Assembly: GCF_000025285.1 (NCBI RefSeq)
Contig: NC_013741.1
Span: 1,426,001-1,490,000, forward strand
Source: Archaeoglobus profundus DSM 5631
GTDB taxonomy: Archaea; Halobacteriota; Archaeoglobi; Archaeoglobales; Archaeoglobaceae
Length of the DNA stretch: 64,000 nt
Reading direction: 5' to 3'
Shown here: piece after piece, positions 14,386 to 21,443 of the stretch
How the letters are laid out: the number at the start of each line of letters is the position of its first letter
How positions within the stretch are numbered: position 1 is the stretch's first letter
Program-made: the position numbers and the translations under genes
Notes under the pieces: model-generated
Databases searched by the model: none
Told to the model about the DNA's origin: nothing
What the model saw: only the letters and a program-made list of their open reading frames with translations

Positions 14386-16349
14386 TAAGCAGTGAAGACC
14401 CTCTTGTCGATTTTGTATATTACATTGATGCTAAGCTTAAGAATGCTGTAGTTGGCGAGAACATCGTTATAGACTTCGAAAAAGACGGACTTACCACTTT
14501 CCTCATCTCAAGAGGATTCTGGGACAAGTTCAAGGAGAATCCAGTTGAACTCCTCAGGAGGCTGGAATCTCACATCCTTGAGAGACTCAAGATGTACGAT
14601 GTCAAGGAGGTCAAAGTAAAGTACACGAATTGGCCAAAGTTCCTCAAAAAGGAGATCACGGAGGTAAGAAGGGTTAACAATATTGGCAAACTGGTCGTTT
14701 TTGAGGGTGTCGTAAGGAAGATCACGTCTGCTTTTTCGAGGATTAGGAACATTCAGTACCATTGTACGGAGTGTGGTAGTCCTGTAGAGGTTGAACCTGT
14801 GGATGGCAGAATTCCTAAGGTTGCCTGTCCTAAGTGCGGTTCTAAGAAGTTTGAGCTTATTGCTGAGGAAAAGAAAGACTGTCAGGTTATAGAGGTTCAG
14901 GAATACCCGGAGGGGCTGAGGAGACAGCCAGAATCGATCAAGGTCTACCTCTATGATGACTTAGTTGGCTTAGTTTACCCGGGAGACAAGGTAGTGGTAG
15001 CGGGAATACTCAAGGAGGTAAGACCACCGAACAAGTCATACGGAGACTTTGTAGTTGAAGCGATAAGCATCGAGTTTGTCGAAGACGACTTGAGGAACAT
15101 CAACCTGACCTCTGAGGATGTTCAAAAGATCAAGGAACTTGCCAAGGATCCGCAAATCTACGAGAAGCTTGCAAAGAGTTTAGCACCAACGGTAAAAGGA
15201 CACGATGCGATCAAGCAGGCTATAGTCTTGCAACTCTTCGGTGGTGTGACGAAGGTTTATCCAAATGGCACGAAGAGGAGGGGCAACATCCACATTCTCC
15301 TCGTTGGAGATCCGTCCACAGCGAAGTCACAGCTTGCCGAGAGCGTTGCGAAGGTTGCTCCTCGTTCAGTTTTCGTGGATGGAACATTGATGACAAAGGT
15401 AGGGCTAACGGTAACGACTTCGAGAGACGAAGTGACGGGAAGGTGGACGATAGAGGCTGGTGCTCTCGTTTTGGCTGATAACGGTATTGCGATCATTGAT
15501 GAAATCGAGAAGGCTAAGAAAGACGATTTAGAAGGCTTGGAGAGACCGCTTGAGCAACAGGTCGTGAACGTCTCCAAAGCTGGCATAAATGCGACACTGA
15601 ATGCGAGGACATCCGTTTTAGCATGTGCAAACCCCAAGAGAGGCAGATTTGACAGACATGAACCGATAGTCGAACAGATTAAGCTTAGTCCTCCTCTACT
15701 TTCGAGATTTGATCTGATATTTGTTCTCTTGGACGAGCCGGATGAGGTTAGAGATGCTGAGATTGCTGATTTCATTTTAAGCGGAGGTTATGAAGAGCCA
15801 CCGATTGACCCGGAACTCTTCAAGAAATACATTCTCTACGCAAGAAACAACATCACAAACGTTGAACTGAGTGAAGGAGCGAAGAGGAAGCTCAAGGAGT
15901 TCTATACTGAGATGAGGATAAAGAGCAAGGAGACGGGTTCCATTGCCATTACAACGAGGCAGTTGGAGGCTTTGAAGAGGCTCACGGAAGCTTCTGCCAA
16001 GGTTAGGCTCAGCAACGTTGCAACGGAGGAGGATGCGGAGAGGGCGATAAGGATCTTCGAGGAGAGCATAAAGCAGGTTGCGATAGATCCTGAAACGGGC
16101 AACATCGACATCGATTACGCTATAAGCGGTGTTTCTGCCAAGCAGAGGGATGATATCAGAACGATTCTCGACATAATTGAGGAGTTCGAGGAGCAGACTC
16201 CTTGGGGTGCGAGCGAGGAGACGATTCTTGCAAAGGCTGAGGAGAAGGGAATTCCGCAGGGTAAGGCGTTGGAACTCCTTGATAAGCTGAAGAAGGAGGG
16301 GGACATCTTCTCTCCAAGATTTGGGTATTTTAAGAGGTATGGGAGGTGA
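14382..16349 (+). CDS. mcm: MCM-family replicative helicase encoded by the element
   Basis: This 655-residue protein has the full archaeal MCM layout: an N-terminal domain with a zinc-binding C-x2-C...C-x2-C (CTECGS, CPKCGS; about residues 127-165), then an AAA+ domain. The AAA+ domain has Walker A GDPSTAKSQ (about 307-315), Walker B with IIDEIEKAKKDD, sensor 1 ACANPKRGRF and the arginine-finger segment LLSRFDLIF. A C-terminal winged helix ends the protein. Walker B reads DEIEK where chromosomal MCMs have DEFDK, and the hairpin region after GTLMTKVGL also diverges, consistent with a mobile-element copy. It should unwind the element's DNA at replication. Translation is coupled to the RHH coiled-coil gene. 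Confidence 0.92.
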   Translation: MISSEDPLVDFVYYIDAKLKNAVVGENIVIDFEKDGLTTFLISRGFWDKFKENPVELLRRLESHILERLKMYDVKEVKVKYTNWPKFLKKEITEVRRVNNIGKLVVFEGVVRKITSAFSRIRNIQYHCTECGSPVEVEPVDGRIPKVACPKCGSKKFELIAEEKKDCQVIEVQEYPEGLRRQPESIKVYLYDDLVGLVYPGDKVVVAGILKEVRPPNKSYGDFVVEAISIEFVEDDLRNINLTSEDVQKIKELAKDPQIYEKLAKSLAPTVKGHDAIKQAIVLQLFGGVTKVYPNGTKRRGNIHILLVGDPSTAKSQLAESVAKVAPRSVFVDGTLMTKVGLTVTTSRDEVTGRWTIEAGALVLADNGIAIIDEIEKAKKDDLEGLERPLEQQVVNVSKAGINATLNARTSVLACANPKRGRFDRHEPIVEQIKLSPPLLSRFDLIFVLLDEPDEVRDAEIADFILSGGYEEPPIDPELFKKYILYARNNITNVELSEGAKRKLKEFYTEMRIKSKETGSIAITTRQLEALKRLTEASAKVRLSNVATEEDAERAIRIFEESIKQVAIDPETGNIDIDYAISGVSAKQRDDIRTILDIIEEFEEQTPWGASEETILAKAEEKGIPQGKALELLDKLKKEGDIFSPRFGYFKRYGR

Positions 16350-16355
16350 TTGTGG

Positions 16356-17012
16356 TTGATTGTGGATGTTTACGAGTTAGAGATGGGGAATAACTTGTTG
16401 GTAATAGATTTGGGAGTTATTGTTAGGGAGATTCCGAAGAGTCCTGAAGAAATAATGGATATCGTCACGAAATGGGCTAAAGAAATCAGTTGTTTGAGAT
16501 TCTGCAAGAGACACTATGTTGTTCGAATGCCGAATTGTGCACCGTGTAAACTTCAACGCATTTTTGAGGATTTAGCGAGAAGTAAGCATAAGATTGCTGA
16601 ACTTCCAGACGACACTCACTACTTTGAGGAATTTCTTGAAGGAAAATACGATCCTTCAGAGGTACACCATGTCTTTGTCGATGTAGGCTCTCCATTTAGA
16701 TATCTATATCTCTTGAGAATTGGGAATGTTGAAGAGGGGTATAAGCAAGCCAACATAGTTGGTTTGCCAGCGGTATTGTATGACAAAATTGAGTTGAGCA
16801 TTGAGTTTTTCACAGTAGATTGGGTACGGTTGAAATGCCAGTTGGACTGCCCTTCTGAAGAGGAGCTGAAGATTGCTGAAAAAGATGACTCAATTTTGAT
16901 AAGGATTCCAAGTTTGGCGAAGAGATCATTCTCTCTCTGGCTTCTTGATTGTGCTCTCTCAAGCTCCTCCCGTCATCGAAGGGAGGAAGGGGGTGGTGTG
17001 AAGTGTTTGTGA
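16356..17012 (+). CDS. Uncharacterised protein downstream of MCM
   Basis: The frame is open from 16350. TTG 16356 is preferred as start because GGGAGGTGA (16341-16349) is then six bases away. The product is about 218 residues, alpha/beta, with cysteine clusters (CLRFCKRH, NCAPCKL, KCQLDC) that could bind metal, and no membrane helix. It ends with a short Ser/His/Arg-rich tail. It lies seven bases after MCM in the same operon. No family is recognised. Confidence 0.6.
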   Translation: MIVDVYELEMGNNLLVIDLGVIVREIPKSPEEIMDIVTKWAKEISCLRFCKRHYVVRMPNCAPCKLQRIFEDLARSKHKIAELPDDTHYFEEFLEGKYDPSEVHHVFVDVGSPFRYLYLLRIGNVEEGYKQANIVGLPAVLYDKIELSIEFFTVDWVRLKCQLDCPSEEELKIAEKDDSILIRIPSLAKRSFSLWLLDCALSSSSRHRREEGGGVKCL

Positions 17013-17335
17013 AGGTAAGGGAAGGGACGTATGTGAATTTAGAGAGAGCGGTGTATATAAGGGTAGTGCCGTGTAAGACGGCGAGTGGAAGAATCAGCGA
17101 CTACAGTTTTGAGTTTGGGGTTGGGGAGCCGATAGGATACGTGGTTTCGAAGAGGTACAAGATTTCCAAGGAGGTAGCGGACAATGTTGTGAAGTACTTG
17201 CTTGAGCAAAACGGTAGACCGGACAGGAGGATAATGGACCTGGATGCTGTCGTGCAGGGTATTGTCAGGAGAATAGAGTCGTGCAAGGGATGCTCATTCG
17301 TCAGGGCGGATAAGTTGGTGGTCCACTCTTCTTAA
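17003..17335 (+). CDS. Small protein of the MCM operon
   Basis: GTG 17003 or GTG 17009 can serve as start; both follow GGGGGTGGTG, and the latter overlaps the previous stop. The product is about 110 residues beginning (V)FVKVREGTYVNLERAVYI. Two beta-rich halves flank a central helix, with a late cysteine pair (SCKGCSFV). No known family is recognised. Co-transcription with MCM is likely from the overlapping ends. Confidence 0.55.
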   Translation: MFVKVREGTYVNLERAVYIRVVPCKTASGRISDYSFEFGVGEPIGYVVSKRYKISKEVADNVVKYLLEQNGRPDRRIMDLDAVVQGIVRRIESCKGCSFVRADKLVVHSS

Positions 17336-17353
17336 TTTTTTGAGGTGATGGTT

Positions 17354-17638
17354 ATGGAGGGTTTAGACTGGAGCGAGGAGAGGGAGTTATTCGAGGGGTT
17401 GGGAGAGTTCTACTATTCTGAGGACGTCGACGACGTATGTGATTGTGATGGAAATAATGATATACTTAGGGAGAAAGCGGAATTCTTGGAGAAAACGATC
17501 TGGGCACCAGAGAGTGTAATAATTTTCCACATCTGTGCAACGAAGAGGTGTTATCCTGACGATTGTCCGAGCTTTGACGAGAGAGTTTGCTTCCTAAAAT
17601 ACGACGATCCTAAATGGCTTGAAGAGGTAAGAAGGTGA
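17354..17638 (+). CDS. Small acidic cysteine-containing protein
   Basis: ATG 17354 follows GAGGTGAT at good spacing; two earlier in-frame starts are less well placed. The 94-residue product is acidic (EDVDDVCDCDGNND) with six cysteines in two groups (CDC; CATKRCYPDDC...C), suggesting a metal site. A short beta-helix core (IWAPESVIIFHICATKR) is visible. It belongs to the small-gene array after MCM. Function unknown. Confidence 0.55.
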   Translation: MEGLDWSEERELFEGLGEFYYSEDVDDVCDCDGNNDILREKAEFLEKTIWAPESVIIFHICATKRCYPDDCPSFDERVCFLKYDDPKWLEEVRR

Positions 17639-17660
17639 TTTCTGAAGGAGGTCGATTCTG

Positions 17661-17915
17661 ATGGCTAATCCGATTTACATCATCGAAAAAGTCAATGACA
17701 CTCATTATTACATGTACAGAGTAGATCAAGTACAACTACCTGATTGGGTTGGTATCCTACTAGTAATCTTCGCCGCTTTCGTGGTGGTTTTACTGGCTTA
17801 TTCTATCAAAAAAGAGTACAATCTCAGAGAAAAGAGGGCTAATGAGCTTAAGAGACTGAACGACATTCTTGAGAGGCTTGAGAAAAAGCTTGAGGAGGGC
17901 GATTCTGATGCTTAG
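17661..17915 (+). CDS. Single-pass membrane protein with coiled-coil tail
   Basis: This 84-residue protein has a short N-terminal exported part, one membrane helix (about residues 29-48, VGILLVIFAAFVVVLLAYSI), and a basic then charged cytoplasmic coiled coil ending EEGDSDA. Its last codons are the start cassette of the next gene. Topology suggests it tethers something at the membrane; no family is recognised. Confidence 0.6.
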   Translation: MANPIYIIEKVNDTHYYMYRVDQVQLPDWVGILLVIFAAFVVVLLAYSIKKEYNLREKRANELKRLNDILERLEKKLEEGDSDA

Positions 17916-18090
17916 AAAGATAATAGGAATTATCGATAAGAGGATTAAAGATATAGAAGAGGATGAGTGGTGGCATATTGACAAAAACTACGATGCTCCA
18001 AGCGATGCTGTTCTTAGGGAGCTAAAGTGGTTAAAAGAGCGTATTATTGAAGAACTTGAGGAGGGCGATTCTGATGATAGTTTTGAGTGA
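17908..18090 (+). CDS. Small charged helical protein
   Basis: Start ATG 17908 lies in the repeated cassette and overlaps the previous stop by eight bases. The 60-residue product begins MLRKIIGIIDKRIKDIEEDE and ends EEGDSDDSFE. It is almost entirely charged helix, perhaps a coiled-coil partner of the preceding membrane protein's tail. No family is recognised. Confidence 0.5.
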   Translation: MLRKIIGIIDKRIKDIEEDEWWHIDKNYDAPSDAVLRELKWLKERIIEELEEGDSDDSFE

Positions 18091-18145
18091 AATAAGGTAT
18101 AATGAGGACAATTTTAACGGTTGGAAGGAAACGCAAGGAATCTAG
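18074..18145 (+). CDS. Possible 23-residue peptide
   Basis: ATG 18074 is placed in a full GAGGAGGGCGATTCTG cassette. The frame reads MIVLSEIRYNEDNF and nine further residues to a TAG at 18143. It overlaps the previous gene's end. It would be rejected on length alone, but the strong shared initiation cassette supports translation. It may instead be the remnant of a larger gene. Confidence 0.35.
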   Translation: MIVLSEIRYNEDNFNGWKETQGI

Positions 18146-18151
18146 TGGAGA

Positions 18152-18367
18152 ATGGTAAAGAGCGATACAAATCACATTTGGCGGATTCAAGTCATCTGTC
18201 CTCGCTGTGGAAGATTGGGTTACTTGTGGAAGTCAAGGAGCAAAAAGCACAACGGGTTCTACATTGTTCACAGTGGAAAATACGATAGGTGTTATTTTGG
18301 CTGGACTCAACCGGAATACGATGCTTTCGATGCGATTTATCGTAGGGTGAGAGGGAGGCAATTCTGA
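18152..18367 (+). CDS. Small zinc-ribbon-like protein
   Basis: ATG 18152 lies just after GTGGAGA. The 71-residue product has CPRCGRLGYLW near residue 16, half of a zinc ribbon, and a later HSGKYDRCYFGW that could complete a metal site or bind nucleic acid. Its stop is shared with the next gene's start (TGATG). Its last codons form the cassette for the next gene. Confidence 0.55.
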   Translation: MVKSDTNHIWRIQVICPRCGRLGYLWKSRSKKHNGFYIVHSGKYDRCYFGWTQPEYDAFDAIYRRVRGRQF

Positions 18368-18564
18368 TGGCGTGGGTAATAACGAAAGAGGGTGTTAAGA
18401 AAGGAGAACTGAAGTGCAAGATTTGCGGAAAAATACTGAAAGGTGCTGAAGGAATAGAAGATGCAGAGTTTCACATTTTTGAGTGTCATCCTGAGGTTGC
18501 TTGGGAAGGTGAAAATCCGAGAGACTATATCGAATTTATTGAGGAGGTCGATTCTGATGGCTAA
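18367..18564 (+). CDS. Small C2H2-like zinc-finger protein
   Basis: This 65-residue protein contains CKICGKILKGAEGIEDAEFH followed by IFECH. That gives C-x2-C and H-x4-H ligands separated by about 15 residues, typical of archaeal/viral C2H2 fingers. It ends EEVDSDG, encoded by the next start cassette. Such small fingers are common in archaeal mobile elements and usually bind DNA. Confidence 0.65.
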   Translation: MAWVITKEGVKKGELKCKICGKILKGAEGIEDAEFHIFECHPEVAWEGENPRDYIEFIEEVDSDG

Positions 18565-18901
18565 GGAATTGCTTTTATTGATTTGTGTGGTAGCAATAGC
18601 AATAACAATACCTTTAGCTTGGTGGAATACGCATACGAAACCGATATGCCAAGAGCCAATGAACACAATGGTTAAGAATACCATAATAGCTTGTAACTGG
18701 TGTGAACAATTTTTGGAGAATTACAATGGCAGTTTAGAGGAATTAGTGGAGAAATATGGTGTAGCACCAGCAATTTGCATGGGGCGTGGAACTTGTGAAG
18801 CATGTGTCAGATTTTACAGGGCTTATCACAATCTGACATTTGATGAGTTTCCAACTTATTGCTGGAGGAGTGATGAAGGTATGCCTTGCATACCAAGGTG
18901 A
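18557..18901 (+). CDS. Exported or membrane-anchored cysteine-rich protein
   Basis: The start is ATG 18557, set by the cassette; a longer in-frame extension overlaps the zinc-finger gene and is rejected. Of 114 residues, the first 20 are a signal peptide or membrane anchor (ELLLLICVVAIAITIPLAWW). The outside part has about eight cysteines (PICQEP, CNWCEQF, ICMGRGTCEACVRF, CWRSDEGMPC), likely disulfide-bonded. Small, secreted and Cys-rich, it could be an envelope or competition factor. No family is recognised. Confidence 0.6.
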   Translation: MAKELLLLICVVAIAITIPLAWWNTHTKPICQEPMNTMVKNTIIACNWCEQFLENYNGSLEELVEKYGVAPAICMGRGTCEACVRFYRAYHNLTFDEFPTYCWRSDEGMPCIPR

Positions 18902-18906
18902 TCACG

Positions 18907-18984
18907 ATGGACAGGCTTGACTTCTTGGCTATTTTTTATCTCGTTTTCGGAATAATAGTGTTGATTGTTGTGGAGGTGGTGTAA
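18907..18984 (+). CDS. 25-residue membrane peptide shared with block B
   Basis: The frame reads MDRLDFLAIFYLVFGIIVLI then a short VVEVV end. It is a single hydrophobic helix after a charged MDRLD start. A clear homologue (MDRLDYLAVFYLILGFVMLV...) is encoded at 44425-44351 in block B, also next to the genes bordering the tRNA. Conservation at this size in two separate elements argues for a genuine translated peptide. Its stop overlaps the next gene's ATG (TAATG). Confidence 0.65.
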   Translation: MDRLDFLAIFYLVFGIIVLIVVEVV

Positions 18985-19412
18985 TGCTATACAGGCAAGT
19001 TCCTGTTTGTAAGAATTGTCCGTATTTCACCGGGATTGATCTGAGATTCAAAACTCTGAATGGTGTAATGATGAACTTCATGGATATTGATCTTGTTGGA
19101 GAGATTGACAAGAGGATCGAGTTCATAGCGGAAATAAAGAGATACAACAATGCGGAATATTATAACAGCTTTTACATGCCTGCCCACGAATACGTCTTAC
19201 TTAAGAAGGTTGCAAAGTGCTTGAAGTGCGATTTCTATTTCATAGTTTTCAACGGTTCTAAATTCTTTGTTTCGGAGATAGACAGATTTGAAGATAGGAG
19301 GAAGACGGTAGTTCATAATGGTCAGAAGTGCGTTAAGTTTCCGAAGTCACGGTTCCGCATTTTCGACAACAATCATGAGCTTGATCTCTTCTTTTTTGAT
19401 CAATATTATTAA
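18984..19412 (+). CDS. PD-(D/E)XK-like nuclease
   Basis: In this 142-residue protein the centre shows D-I-D-L-V-G-E-I-D and then FIAEIKRYNN, the E-x-K half of a PD-(D/E)XK active site preceded by an acidic residue. Later comes a hydrophobic strand (CDFYFIVFNG), as in Holliday-junction-resolvase-like and restriction-like folds. An N-terminal C-x2-C (VCKNCPYF) adds a possible metal site. Coupled to the 25-residue peptide, it lies near the tRNA end of the element. Resolution or processing of element DNA is plausible; motif evidence is moderate. Confidence 0.55.
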   Translation: MLYRQVPVCKNCPYFTGIDLRFKTLNGVMMNFMDIDLVGEIDKRIEFIAEIKRYNNAEYYNSFYMPAHEYVLLKKVAKCLKCDFYFIVFNGSKFFVSEIDRFEDRRKTVVHNGQKCVKFPKSRFRIFDNNHELDLFFFDQYY

Positions 19413-19439
19413 TTTTGTTATGTTTACAGGGTGATTGAG

Positions 19440-19745
19440 ATGGTTGGGGGACGAAGTGGAGGGACAATTACGGAAGTTATACGTATGGTGGAAGGGTTAA
19501 GTCCCGACATGGCGAGAAAGGTGAAGACGTCTATTTCTATAAGACCTGAGTTAAAAAATCTTGCAGAGAAGTATGGTATTAATTTGAGTGCCTTGTTGGA
19601 GGATGCGTTGATTCAAAGGCTTAGGGATTTGGTTTTGATAGAACAGGGGAAGGGTAGTATGCTCCGGCCGGGATTTGAACCCGGGTCACGGGATCGAGAG
19701 TCCCGTATGATTGGCCGGGCTACACCACCGGAGCTTGACATATAG
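19440..19745 (+). CDS. Ribbon-helix-helix protein whose frame runs into antisense tRNA-Glu
   Basis: ATG 19440 follows GGTGATTGAG. Residues about 25-65 (KVKTSISIRPELKNLAEKYG, NLSALLEDALIQRL) are a CopG-like ribbon-helix-helix DNA-binding domain. From 19660 onwards the frame is the antisense of tRNA-Glu (LRPGFEPGSRDRES...), a tail created by the element-tRNA junction. In a free circular form the C-terminus would probably differ. Likely role: regulator next to the attachment site. Confidence 0.6.
   Translation: MVGGRSGGTITEVIRMVEGLSPDMARKVKTSISIRPELKNLAEKYGINLSALLEDALIQRLRDLVLIEQGKGSMLRPGFEPGSRDRESRMIGRATPPELDI
19660..19734 (-). tRNA. tRNA-Glu (anticodon CTC)
   Basis: On the minus strand GCTCCGG opens and CCGGAGC closes the acceptor stem. 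The anticodon arm CGGGA-CTCTCGA-TCCCG places CTC in the loop, and GGTTCAAATCC forms the T loop. A T-rich box A-like TTTTTTAAG lies about 30-40 bases upstream (19765 region). The discriminator is A, and no CCA is encoded. Block A abuts its 3' end, the classic integration position. Confidence 0.95.
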
Positions 19746-19774
19746 AGTTTCAAACGGCTTAAAAAACTTTTTGG

Positions 19775-20125
19775 TCATTTCAAAAGTGGTAAATTTCCCG
19801 TAACCTTGTCGATCTTCTTTGCTTCATCGGGTCCTATTACTACTGCCGTAATCGTTCCGGGTGGAATCTCTGTCAGTCCGGCATCTACAACAATACCTGT
19901 AGGCAACCCCATCTTCTCGGCTTTTTCCTTGATTTTCATGAGCTCTTCCAAGCTGTTGACCTTCAAAACTATCTTCTTTTGCCCTTGCATTTTCCAAGCC
20001 TCTACTATCCTTCTATCAGCCTTCTCGTATCCTATGATGGAGGCATGTGCAACCTGAACTGCCAACTTGCCTCTAGAGAGCTTCAAATCCTCTCTTACGA
20101 CTATTACTTGCTTTATCTCATTCAT
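19775..20125 (-). CDS. pth2: Peptidyl-tRNA hydrolase 2
   Basis: The 116-residue length and sequence match archaeal/eukaryotic Pth2: KQVIVVREDLKLSRGKLAVQ, VAHAS, LPTGIVVDAGLTEIPPGT and TAVVIGPDEAKKIDKVTGNL are family hallmarks. It frees tRNA from peptidyl-tRNA in the cytoplasm. It overlaps the preceding small gene by four bases. First core gene after the element. Confidence 0.95.
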   Translation of the reverse strand: MNEIKQVIVVREDLKLSRGKLAVQVAHASIIGYEKADRRIVEAWKMQGQKKIVLKVNSLEELMKIKEKAEKMGLPTGIVVDAGLTEIPPGTITAVVIGPDEAKKIDKVTGNLPLLK

Positions 20126-20379
20126 AGACCCATCTTTTCAAGCTCTTCCAAGCTTACAGGTTTGGACTTCTCCACCATCCACTTTTTTCCAACTTCTTTA
20201 GCTAAGGACTCATCAAAGTCCTTTACCGTTATCCTTTCCTTATCCACTTCAACTACGCTTTCAAGCGGGATTCCTATGAAATCACTCCCAGATTTTACTA
20301 TGAGATTGTTCTCAAAAACGTCTATACTTTCCCCTATAATCTTTCCATCCTTTACAACGAACTTGCATATCATCTCCAT
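20122..20379 (-). CDS. Small beta-barrel-like archaeal protein (DUF5749-like)
   Basis: This 85-residue protein begins with a run of strands (ICKFVVKDGKIIGESIDVFE, NNLIVKSGSDFIGIPLESVV) and a helical tail ending VSLEELEKMGL. It resembles the small archaeal family DUF5749, with a PRC-barrel-like core. It is cotranscribed with pth2 through an ATGA-type overlap, hinting at a link to translation. Function unknown. Confidence 0.6.
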   Translation of the reverse strand: MEMICKFVVKDGKIIGESIDVFENNLIVKSGSDFIGIPLESVVEVDKERITVKDFDESLAKEVGKKWMVEKSKPVSLEELEKMGL

Positions 20380-20444
20380 GCGGGCAATCTTTCACTCCAC
20401 TATTTAACCGATACGCTTAAGACAAATCTTTCAAAATCTCAAAT

Positions 20445-21443
20445 GTGAGATTTATCGATCTACCCCTCCACACCGGACACGCCCCGCCTTGGCTCTTCAA
20501 GAGGATGGTGAAACTTGCGGAGTGCATAGTCGGTATTGTAATCGAGGAATTCGGCGAATCTGAACTTCTAAACAGATTGTCAGATCCAATCTTCTTTCAG
20601 GCATTCTCAAACGTTTTAGGCTTTGATTGGAATTCTTCAGGCTCTACAACAGTACTAACAGCCGTTTTGAAGGAAGTTCTGAACTCGAAAGATTACGGAG
20701 TAAAGGTTGCGGGAGGAAAGGGTAGCAACGCCCTTAAAACACCCGAAGAAATAAGGAATTTAGCTGAAAAGGTTGATGCAGATGCAGAAGAGCTTGTTAG
20801 AATTAGCAGATTGGCTGCGAAACTTGACAATGTGGCTCTGCAAGATGGCTACGATCTTTATCACCATGCCATATTCTTCACAAAGAAAAGATGGTGTGTC
20901 GTTCAGCAGGGGATGAATACCCAGTTAAAGCTCGCGAGGAGGTATCATTTGAACAGCTTGGAAGATCAGAATATAATTTCTCAGAGGATTGAGAACGAGG
21001 TTTTGAACCTTGTTTCGGATAAGAGCGAAGGATGTAGAAAAGTCATATTGGATGTTGTTAGAGATGGAGATTTCAAGCGATTTAGGGCCTTCTTACCTAA
21101 GAGGGTTGATTGGAAGGCTTTGGAAGTTGCTTATAATCTCCAGCCCGAGAACTTTGAAGAACTCCTACTCGTTAGAGGTATTGGTAAAAGAACTGTCAGA
21201 GCTTTGGCCTTGATATCTGAGTTGATATACAACACACCATACGATAAGACCGATCCGGCTAAATTCTGCTTTGCCTTGGGTGGAAAGGATGGTGTTCCTT
21301 ATCCCGTTGATGTAAAAACCTACGATGAAGTCATAGAATTCCTGAAAAGTGTTTTGAGCCAGAGAAGGCTCGATGAGTTTAGGACGATTTATAAGAGACT
21401 TGCTCAGGTGCAAGCCTCGTTAAGATCTGGTAGTCCGTTATGA
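20445..21443 (+). CDS. DUF763 family protein
   Basis: This 332-residue protein from GTG 20445 opens with RFIDLPLHTGHAPPWLFKRM, the distinctive DUF763 start. It contains a helix-hairpin-helix-like LLLVRGIGKRTVRALALIS near residue 250, suggesting DNA binding. DUF763 proteins are widespread in thermophilic archaea and some bacteria, with no established activity. Its last 65 bases overlap the convergent CBS-domain gene. Confidence 0.85.
   Translation: MRFIDLPLHTGHAPPWLFKRMVKLAECIVGIVIEEFGESELLNRLSDPIFFQAFSNVLGFDWNSSGSTTVLTAVLKEVLNSKDYGVKVAGGKGSNALKTPEEIRNLAEKVDADAEELVRISRLAAKLDNVALQDGYDLYHHAIFFTKKRWCVVQQGMNTQLKLARRYHLNSLEDQNIISQRIENEVLNLVSDKSEGCRKVILDVVRDGDFKRFRAFLPKRVDWKALEVAYNLQPENFEELLLVRGIGKRTVRALALISELIYNTPYDKTDPAKFCFALGGKDGVPYPVDVKTYDEVIEFLKSVLSQRRLDEFRTIYKRLAQVQASLRSGSPL

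Larger units (their letters stand above)
17644..18559 (+). promoter_or_regulatory. Five near-identical translation-start cassettes (GAGGAGG-N-CGATTCTG-ATG)
   Basis: The start codons at 17661, 17908, 18074, 18367 and 18557 are each preceded by almost the same 15-16 bases: GAAGGAGGTCGATTCTG, GAGGAGGGCGATTCTG (twice), GAGGGAGGCAATTCTG and GAGGAGGTCGATTCTG. Where genes overlap, the cassette also encodes the previous protein's C-terminal E-E-(G/V)-D-S-D. The ribosome-binding core is GGAGG, eight or nine bases before ATG. Coding regions between the cassettes are unrelated, so only the initiation region is repeated. Confidence 0.8.

Noticed and set aside
15257-15775. A 172-residue minus-strand frame inside the MCM gene
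   Set aside because: It is the antisense of conserved AAA+ motifs with low-complexity Ser/Leu composition. Codon constraint of MCM explains the openness.
19660-19745. Protein tail LRPGFEPGSRDRES as a functional domain
   Set aside because: It is the antisense translation of tRNA-Glu; only the upstream RHH part is treated as a domain.
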